This document shows, one piece after another, positions 7,447-12,247 of a DNA stretch of 14,704 bases; the first letter of the stretch is position 1, and the number at the start of each line of letters is the position of its first letter. This stretch comes from an uncultured Clostridia bacterium (GTDB lineage: Bacteria > Bacillota > Clostridia > Oscillospirales > Ruminococcaceae). The DNA is taken from positions 1 to 14,704 of the forward strand of contig CAMDZU010000007.1 in NCBI GenBank assembly GCA_945910715.1. Reading direction: 5' to 3'. A model generated the notes under the pieces. That model did not search any database and was not told the DNA's origin. It saw only the letters and a program-made list of their open reading frames with translations. A program made the translations under genes and the position numbers.

Positions 7447-8103
7447 ATGCTGATAATTATTATTCGCTCGGTGCTGCTGTATCTGCTTGTTATTTTTGCT
7501 CTGCGGCTTATGGGCAAAAAGCAGCTTGGAGAATTGCAGCCCTCGGAGCTTGTAACCACAATTCTTGTTTCAAATATTGCCACCCTTTCCCTTGAAGACC
7601 CCTCAATGCCAATGATAATGGGAATTATGCCTATTCTTATGATAGTGTGTCTTGACGTTTTTATGTCAGGGATAATGCTGAAAAACACCAAAATCCGCAC
7701 TCTTGTAACAGGCAGTCCCAAAATAATAATCAAGGACGGAGAAATCGACCAGTTACAGCTGAAAAGCCTCCGCTACACAATTGACGATGTAACGGAGGCT
7801 ATGAGAGAGCATGATATTTTCGATATTTCACAGGTGCAGTACGCAATTGTTGAAACAACGGGCAAGATAAATTTCCTCGAAAAGCAAGGCGACGGCAAAA
7901 ATCCCCCTACGGTAATAATCAAGGACGGGGAAATCGACAGCAACGGGCTTAAGGAAATCGGCATAGGCAGAGGGTGGGTTGACAAAATCATTGCCGAAAA
8001 CAAAACGGAGCTTTCAAGGATTTTCCTTATGAGCTGCGACAGCGGCGGCAAATACACCCTGGTGCTGAAAAATTACGATATAAAGGAGGGCAAGGCCAAG
8101 TGA
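7447..8103 (+). CDS. DUF421 domain membrane protein (YetF family)
   Basis: The 218-residue protein has three N-terminal membrane segments (about 2-22, 33-50 and 56-76), followed by a cytoplasmic domain. The family signature RLMGKKQLGELQPSEL (20-35) continues into VTTILVSNIATLSLED. The soluble part contains two similar units, PKIIIKDGEID (91-101) and PTVIIKDGEID (154-164), the duplicated layout normal for DUF421. Members in Bacillus include YetF, YdfR and YrbG. Function is not established, although some members are linked to spores. The ATG has AAGGA at good spacing. The stop overlaps the GTG start of the DUF4363 gene, so the two form an operon. It is transcribed divergently from gerAA. Confidence 0.92.
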   Translation: MLIIIIRSVLLYLLVIFALRLMGKKQLGELQPSELVTTILVSNIATLSLEDPSMPMIMGIMPILMIVCLDVFMSGIMLKNTKIRTLVTGSPKIIIKDGEIDQLQLKSLRYTIDDVTEAMREHDIFDISQVQYAIVETTGKINFLEKQGDGKNPPTVIIKDGEIDSNGLKEIGIGRGWVDKIIAENKTELSRIFLMSCDSGGKYTLVLKNYDIKEGKAK

Positions 8104-8477
8104 AAAGGGTATTACTCTGTGCATTTATTATTGTTATGCTGCTTATAATCGGAGTTGGCAGCTGCATTTACATTGAAAACACCTCGGAAAAGGTGGTAAA
8201 CGCCCTTTATCTTGCGGAGGACAGCTTTTCCTCGGAGGACTTCAGGGGCGCAAGGCTTGCGGCGGAAAAGGCGGACGAAAGCTGGCAGGAGTTTATGTCA
8301 AAGCACGTTTTCATTACCGACAAGGAGCATCTGCTGGAAATTACGGCTACCATTGTGAAAATACAGGCGCTGGCGGCTGCGGAGGACGAGGAGCTTTTAA
8401 CCGAGTGCGATGTGGCAAGACGGCTTATTGAGCTTTACAGGGATAAGCAGCAGCCCGATTTGCTGAATATATTATGA
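8100..8477 (+). CDS. DUF4363 family protein
   Basis: The 125-residue protein has an N-terminal hydrophobic segment (about 4-24: VLLCAFIIVMLLIIGVGSC) that is a signal anchor or uncleaved signal peptide. The remainder is charged and mostly helical, and probably lies outside the membrane. Pairing with a DUF421 gene is a common arrangement for DUF4363, which supports the call. The start is GTG at 8100, overlapping the DUF421 stop, with GGAGG about ten bases upstream. Function is unknown; the pair may work as one membrane unit. A terminator follows directly. Confidence 0.8.
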   Translation: MKRVLLCAFIIVMLLIIGVGSCIYIENTSEKVVNALYLAEDSFSSEDFRGARLAAEKADESWQEFMSKHVFITDKEHLLEITATIVKIQALAAAEDEELLTECDVARRLIELYRDKQQPDLLNIL

Positions 8478-8478
8478 A

Positions 8479-8511
8479 AAATGCTCCGCTTAATAACGGA
8501 GCATTCTCTTT
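8479..8511. terminator. Bidirectional Rho-independent terminator
   Basis: AATGCTCCG (8480-8488) and CGGAGCATT (8497-8505) form a 9-bp stem with an 8-base loop. Plus-strand transcripts end in TTCTCTTTG, minus-strand ones in ATTTTTC. It therefore serves both DUF421-DUF4363 and the convergent XRE-type gene. Confidence 0.8.
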
Positions 8512-8556
8512 GTTGAAAAAGCTATATTTCAGTATGGCGATTTATCCACATTCTGA

Positions 8557-9396
8557 TTAGTCGTCATCAGTGGAAAAATTTATCTCAACCTTGCTGTTTT
8601 CCTTGCGGTGACGGTTTATCTCATGACCAATCCAATGGTAAATGGGTATTGTGAGGAATACAATCCAGCCCGGATGCCACATTCCAAGGAAGAAGCCAAG
8701 GCAAAGGAATACAATTACAGTCAGCACAGCAAAGGGGAATTTGTTCATATTCCGCTTTGTTATTGCTTCAACAAGTCCGTAAAACAGCGGAATTGTCAAG
8801 AACACCATCCAGCCCGGATGCCACAGTCCCGCGAAAAAGCCTAAGCCGAGAAAAGCAATAATGCATACTATTACATAGGGAAAGCTGCTCCATATACTGT
8901 GCCTGTGCTTTTTCTTCCACTTTTCGTCAACACGCTCGCCGTTGACGAAAACTCCCTCGTGACTTACGTCAACGTTGTCGCTGTCCTTTGACTGAACGTG
9001 TATTCCGCCCATTCCTATATGGACCGAGTCCTTTCCGTCCTCAACGTGAATCCCGTCAAGTCCGATATGAACATACTCGTTTTTCTTGTCGTTTCCGGAA
9101 TTATTCTCCGTCTGCTCGGCTGAATTGTCAAAGCCGCTTGCTTCGGGCTGTTCCTCCTGCTTTGGCTCTTCCTTTTCGGGAATCGGTATATCCTCCTCCG
9201 TTTTGAGCAGCTCGTCAAGAGATACATTATAAAGTCTTGCCAGCATTATAAGGTTGTCCGTGTCGGGTGAAGCCTCGCTGCGTTCCCACTTTGAAACAGC
9301 CTGTCTGCTTACGCCGATTTTCTCCGCAAGCTGTTCCTGTGATAAGCCGTTTTTCTTTCTGAATTCTACCAGTCTGTTTGCTACTTCAATGTTCAT
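8557..9396 (-). CDS. Membrane-anchored XRE-type helix-turn-helix regulator with internal duplication
   Basis: The 279-residue protein has a Cro/C1-type helix-turn-helix at the N-terminus (about 1-65: RKKNGLSQEQLAEKIGVSRQ, AVSKWERSEASPDTDNL). A Glu/Pro/Asn-rich linker follows (about 68-108). Next come three short beta-like repeats (VHIGLDGIHV, VHIGMGGIHV, VDVSHEGVFV; about 109-152). A basic stretch (EKWKKKHRH) precedes two copies of a membrane unit that share WHPGW and VFLTIP cores. The tail is charged. The C-terminal part appears to be a sensor or membrane tether for the DNA-binding domain. The start at 9396 is preceded by GGGGG; an in-frame ATG at 9411 lacks a ribosome site. An own promoter with nearby inverted repeats lies upstream. 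The regulated targets are unknown. Confidence 0.85.
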   Translation of the reverse strand: MNIEVANRLVEFRKKNGLSQEQLAEKIGVSRQAVSKWERSEASPDTDNLIMLARLYNVSLDELLKTEEDIPIPEKEEPKQEEQPEASGFDNSAEQTENNSGNDKKNEYVHIGLDGIHVEDGKDSVHIGMGGIHVQSKDSDNVDVSHEGVFVNGERVDEKWKKKHRHSIWSSFPYVIVCIIAFLGLGFFAGLWHPGWMVFLTIPLFYGLVEAITKRNMNKFPFAVLTVIVFLCLGFFLGMWHPGWIVFLTIPIYHWIGHEINRHRKENSKVEINFSTDDD

Positions 9397-9492
9397 TTTC
9401 TTATCCCCCATTAAAAAGGTATGTTATTTATTATGTTTACCAAAGTATTCCCGGACTTACGTCGGTCTGCTTTTCCCTTGGTTTCTGCGGTT

Positions 9493-9522
9493 ATTATAGC
9501 AAGAAACCCTGCGGTTGCGCAA
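9493..9522 (-). promoter_or_regulatory. Sigma-A-like promoter of the XRE-type gene
   Basis: On the minus strand, TTGCGC (9517-9522) and a perfect TATAAT (9493-9498) are 18 bp apart, about 100 bp before the start codon. The -35 overlaps the palindrome TTGCGCAA (9515-9522). Confidence 0.65.
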
Positions 9523-9559
9523 TACATTTCGGTTTTCATTTCCGCAACTATTGGTTGCG
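9515..9559. promoter_or_regulatory. Candidate operator for the XRE-type regulator
   Basis: CGCAAC (9543-9548) and GTTGCG (9554-9559) form an inverted repeat with a 5-bp centre. A second related site, the palindrome TTGCGCAA (9515-9522), covers the -35 box. Both share a TTGCG half-site, about 28-36 bp apart. This fits autoregulation by the helix-turn-helix protein, but binding is not shown. The rest of the gap 9397-9649 holds only a weak stem at 9602-9629 (TGCGG...CCGCA), without a U-tract, after the muramidase gene. Confidence 0.5.
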
Positions 9560-9649
9560 AATGGCTTTATAAAGGCATTTTTCGGTTGTCATTCTGTTAG
9601 CTGCGGAAAATATTGCAATTTTCGCCGCATTGGTTATGCCATCAAATAA

Positions 9650-11044
9650 TCACAGCCTGTTAAGCTTATTTTTTCGGAAAATGGAGGGGAAATCACGGTA
9701 GGAAATGTCAAGGTCAACATCTCCCTTTATGCCGTTTACTTTTCCCGAATAGGTATATTGCCACATATAGAATGCTCCGTCATAGGAGGGATAGGGCGCA
9801 ATCTGGGCAAGCCAGACGGCATATTTATCCAGTATTCTCATATCAAGGTTGCTTTCCAGCCAGCTTTTGTAGGAGTAGAGCATTGGGAAATAGCCTGCTT
9901 CCATTACCACTCCGAAAAAGGCGTCAATCATTTTTGTAAGGGTTTCTCCCGGCAGTCCCGCCTGAAATTCCTCCTCCATATCGAGAATTACGGGATATGT
10001 AACGGTGTAGTCCTCAATAAGACTTACGAAAAAGCGGGCTTCCGCCTCCGCCTCCTCAACGGTTTCGGCATAGCTGTAAAAATAAACTCCCACGTCAAGA
10101 CCGTTGGCGGTTACCTCGGTTATGTTCTTTTCAAAGTAATTGTCCGCTTTCATAGGGCTTATGTTGGTGTTTCCCCGTCCTGCACGGATAATGGCGAAAT
10201 CAATTCCCGAAGCAGCCGCCTTTTCCCAGTCAATATCCCCCTGTGCAAAGGAAACGTCAATGCCACGAAGATGTGCGTCTGGCTCGTCCACAAGGGTCGC
10301 AACGGTAAGCTGTGTATATTTCTGCGCCTCACGGTTATCCGCAAGGTTTCCGCTCAATGTAACCGCCGTATTGCCGAAACGGTTATAGTCGCTTTTCTGC
10401 CGCAGAATCAGACTGCCGCTTATTTTAAGGTCCCCCAGCTTTCCCACCGAAACGTAGCCGTAATTGTCAACAGAGCCGCTTAAGGTTATGGCGCAAAGCC
10501 CCTGAAAATGCACCTCGCCCTTTTCGGTAATGTTCACCTGTCCCGAAATCCGTGTTTCGCTGCTTTTGAGGAAGGTCATTTTCCCCTTGCAGAAGGTTCT
10601 GCTCGTGTCAAAAAAGCTGTTGTGGGAGGAGCTTTTGAACACACCCTGATTATATACCGTAAGCTTACCCTTTATTTTCAGTATTGCGCTGACCGATGAG
10701 CGGAACTCCCCGTAAATATTCATTTCGCCCGTATCCGCAAGGGTAAACCGCCCCGAATTTATCACAAGACCACCTATTGCCACGTTAAACGTACCGAGAA
10801 CGTTAATGGAGCTGTTCACCACAAAAATCAGCTCGCCGCCGCTTTTTACGGTAAGCCTTGCATTTTCGGGGACGGTAAAATCCCCTTTCAGCTTAAGAGG
10901 CTGTGAAACTGTATATGTATTACCCGTAATCATTTCCGTTTCCCCGTCCCATTCAATGGGCTCTGCTTTCTCTGCAAAGGACGGAAAAAGTAAACAGGTT
11001 ATAGCAAGGGAAATTGCAAGAACAATGGACAAAAGCTTTTTCAA
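9650..11044 (-). CDS. Secreted glycoside hydrolase family 25 muramidase with N-terminal beta-solenoid-like region
   Basis: The 464-residue protein has a signal peptide (KKLLSIVLAISLAITCLLF, likely cut after PSFA). It is followed by about 230 residues of short alternating strand repeats rich in Gly (GTFNVAIGGLVINSG, GEMNIYGEFRSS, GQVNITEKGEVHFQG), resembling a small beta-helix. The GH25 domain occupies about 260-455: RGIDVSFAQGDIDW with the first catalytic-site Asp, VGVYFYSYA, the active-site DME in YPVILDMEEE near 355, YAVWLAQ, YMWQYT, and GDVDLDI. GH25 enzymes cut the MurNAc-GlcNAc bond of peptidoglycan. TTG at 11044 is preferred over GTG at 11053 because AAAGGG lies eight bases before it. 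The gene stands alone, with its own promoter region ending beside a MITE-like element. Confidence 0.9.
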   Translation of the reverse strand: MKKLLSIVLAISLAITCLLFPSFAEKAEPIEWDGETEMITGNTYTVSQPLKLKGDFTVPENARLTVKSGGELIFVVNSSINVLGTFNVAIGGLVINSGRFTLADTGEMNIYGEFRSSVSAILKIKGKLTVYNQGVFKSSSHNSFFDTSRTFCKGKMTFLKSSETRISGQVNITEKGEVHFQGLCAITLSGSVDNYGYVSVGKLGDLKISGSLILRQKSDYNRFGNTAVTLSGNLADNREAQKYTQLTVATLVDEPDAHLRGIDVSFAQGDIDWEKAAASGIDFAIIRAGRGNTNISPMKADNYFEKNITEVTANGLDVGVYFYSYAETVEEAEAEARFFVSLIEDYTVTYPVILDMEEEFQAGLPGETLTKMIDAFFGVVMEAGYFPMLYSYKSWLESNLDMRILDKYAVWLAQIAPYPSYDGAFYMWQYTYSGKVNGIKGDVDLDISYRDFPSIFRKNKLNRL

Positions 11045-11083
11045 TTGACACACCCTTTACAAATTGATAGAAAATCTTACTTT

Positions 11084-11112
11084 ATTTTCTCATATTTTGG
11101 GCAATTTGTCAA
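11084..11112 (-). promoter_or_regulatory. Possible promoter of the GH25 gene
   Basis: On the minus strand there is a perfect TTGACA (11107-11112), 17 bp from a poor -10, GAAAAT (11084-11089). The spacing is ideal but the -10 is weak. It lies within ten bases of the end of the MITE-like element, so the insertion may have set the present upstream boundary. Confidence 0.35.
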
Positions 11113-11120
11113 TTGCTATT

Positions 11121-11356
11121 TTAAGGCAACACCGCACAATTAACGGCTTCCGCCTTTGCCGTACGCTTGCTTGCATCTTTTCCGTCATCTTGCATAAATT
11201 TCGCTTGACAGGCGTGGTCTCCCCCTAAGGGGGGAGGTGTCACGAAGTGACAGAGGGGCTGACCGACAGACCAGCCTGCCTGCGCTCAATTTATACAATC
11301 TAACGAAAAATCTGACGGCGCAATCCCACGACAATAATTATGCGGTATTGCCTTAA
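11121..11356. mobile_element. MITE-like non-autonomous element with terminal inverted repeats
   Basis: About 236 bp lie between TTAAGGCAA (11121-11129) and TTGCCTTAA (11348-11356). The terminal inverted repeats are 20 bp or more with two mismatches (11123-11142 against 11335-11354). Internal segments also pair imperfectly: roughly 11174-11220 resembles the reverse complement of 11268-11312, so most of the element could fold into one long hairpin. The centre holds two more stems, CTCCCCC/GGGGGAG (11219-11236) and TGTCAC-GAA-GTGACA (11238-11252). There is no open reading frame of note and no transposase. A clear target-site duplication is hard to call because the flanks are T/A-rich. Confidence 0.7.
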
Positions 11357-11383
11357 AAAATCGGCTTGCCACGGCAAACCGAT
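11355..11383 (-). terminator. Rho-independent terminator of the DegV-family gene
   Basis: On the minus strand, ATCGGTTTGCC and GGCAAGCCGAT form an 11-bp stem with one wobble and a 2-base loop, followed by TTTTTT. It starts ten bases after the stop codon. Its U-tract merges into the end of the MITE-like element. Confidence 0.85.
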
Positions 11384-11392
11384 CAGTATTAT

Positions 11393-12247
11393 TTATTTGC
11401 TTCCGAATACAAGTCCGTATGACCCTCTGCCGAAAATCCACCCCAGCGTGCAGGAATAATCCACGGTGTAGATATTTTCAAAATGAATCCTTTTCTCCAC
11501 CAGCTCCCTGAGCCTCTGGATTTCGCCGTAGGTGCAGCCCGAGCTTGTAATTATCAGCGTTCCTGCGTCAATTTCTCTGCTGTTTTTCAGCGTATGGCGC
11601 ACATACTGCTCCATGCAGCTTTCAACGCCCTCGAGGTAATTCCTGTTTCCTGTAAAAGCCCCTTTGCTTACCTTAAAAGCGGATTTAAGATGAAAAGTAT
11701 CGCAGAGGGAGCACAGAAAGCCGGGCATTATTCCCGAATGGCGGACATATTTCTCGCTGCCTGCCATAACTGTATTTTCCACGCCTGAAAAATACGCTTC
11801 GGATTCGGTTTTTATTACCCTTGCGCTGAAACCTGACTGAGCCATTTTAGCCGCATTTATTGCCCCGAGGGCAATTCCCGAGGAAAGCTGACCCGAATCC
11901 ACAATATATACTTTATCCATATTTATTGCCGCTTCAACTGCATTTCTGTAAGCCGACGACCATTCTCCGCCGGAGGAAATATGAACAATGCTTTCCGCTC
12001 TTGAAAGCCGTGCGGAGAAAAATGCGCTGAATTCGTCTGCGGTGGGAGGAATTATTTCGGGATAGCTGCCGTTAAGCTCGATATACTCAATTAAATTTCC
12101 ACCTCTTATTTCCTCGAAATCCGTAAAAATGCCCTTGTCGGTTTTAATATAAAAGGGAATGGTTTCAATGCCGTAATGCTCCTTCAAGCGCACAGGTATG
12201 TCTGCGGCGCTTTCCGCCGTAATGAGTACCTCAGTCTTCTTGTCCAT
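11393..12247 (-). CDS. DegV family protein (divergent)
   Basis: The 284-residue protein is the normal length for DegV/FakB-type proteins, cytoplasmic two-domain fatty-acid carriers. Family features are visible: an N-terminal strand ending LITAESAADIP (8-18; commonly IVTDSTADLP), YGIETIPFYI (25-34), IIPPTADEFSAFF (65-77, the position of the usual TSQPT/SQPS), HISSGGEWSSAY (89-100), and VYIVDSGQLSSGIALGA (113-129). Several of these are altered, and the C-terminal HTGPGALG-like motif is replaced by a looser LGWIFGRGSYGLVF. It may be a specialised paralogue whose lipid binding cannot be assumed. The start overlaps the kinase gene end by 17 bp, with GGAGG six bases before ATG, so it is co-transcribed with the kinase. 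A good terminator follows. Confidence 0.85.
   Translation of the reverse strand: MDKKTEVLITAESAADIPVRLKEHYGIETIPFYIKTDKGIFTDFEEIRGGNLIEYIELNGSYPEIIPPTADEFSAFFSARLSRAESIVHISSGGEWSSAYRNAVEAAINMDKVYIVDSGQLSSGIALGAINAAKMAQSGFSARVIKTESEAYFSGVENTVMAGSEKYVRHSGIMPGFLCSLCDTFHLKSAFKVSKGAFTGNRNYLEGVESCMEQYVRHTLKNSREIDAGTLIITSSGCTYGEIQRLRELVEKRIHFENIYTVDYSCTLGWIFGRGSYGLVFGSK

Noticed and set aside
11121..11356. Treating the inverted-repeat region as a CRISPR array or an insertion sequence
   Set aside because: There are no regularly spaced repeats with spacers, and no transposase frame lies within or beside it.
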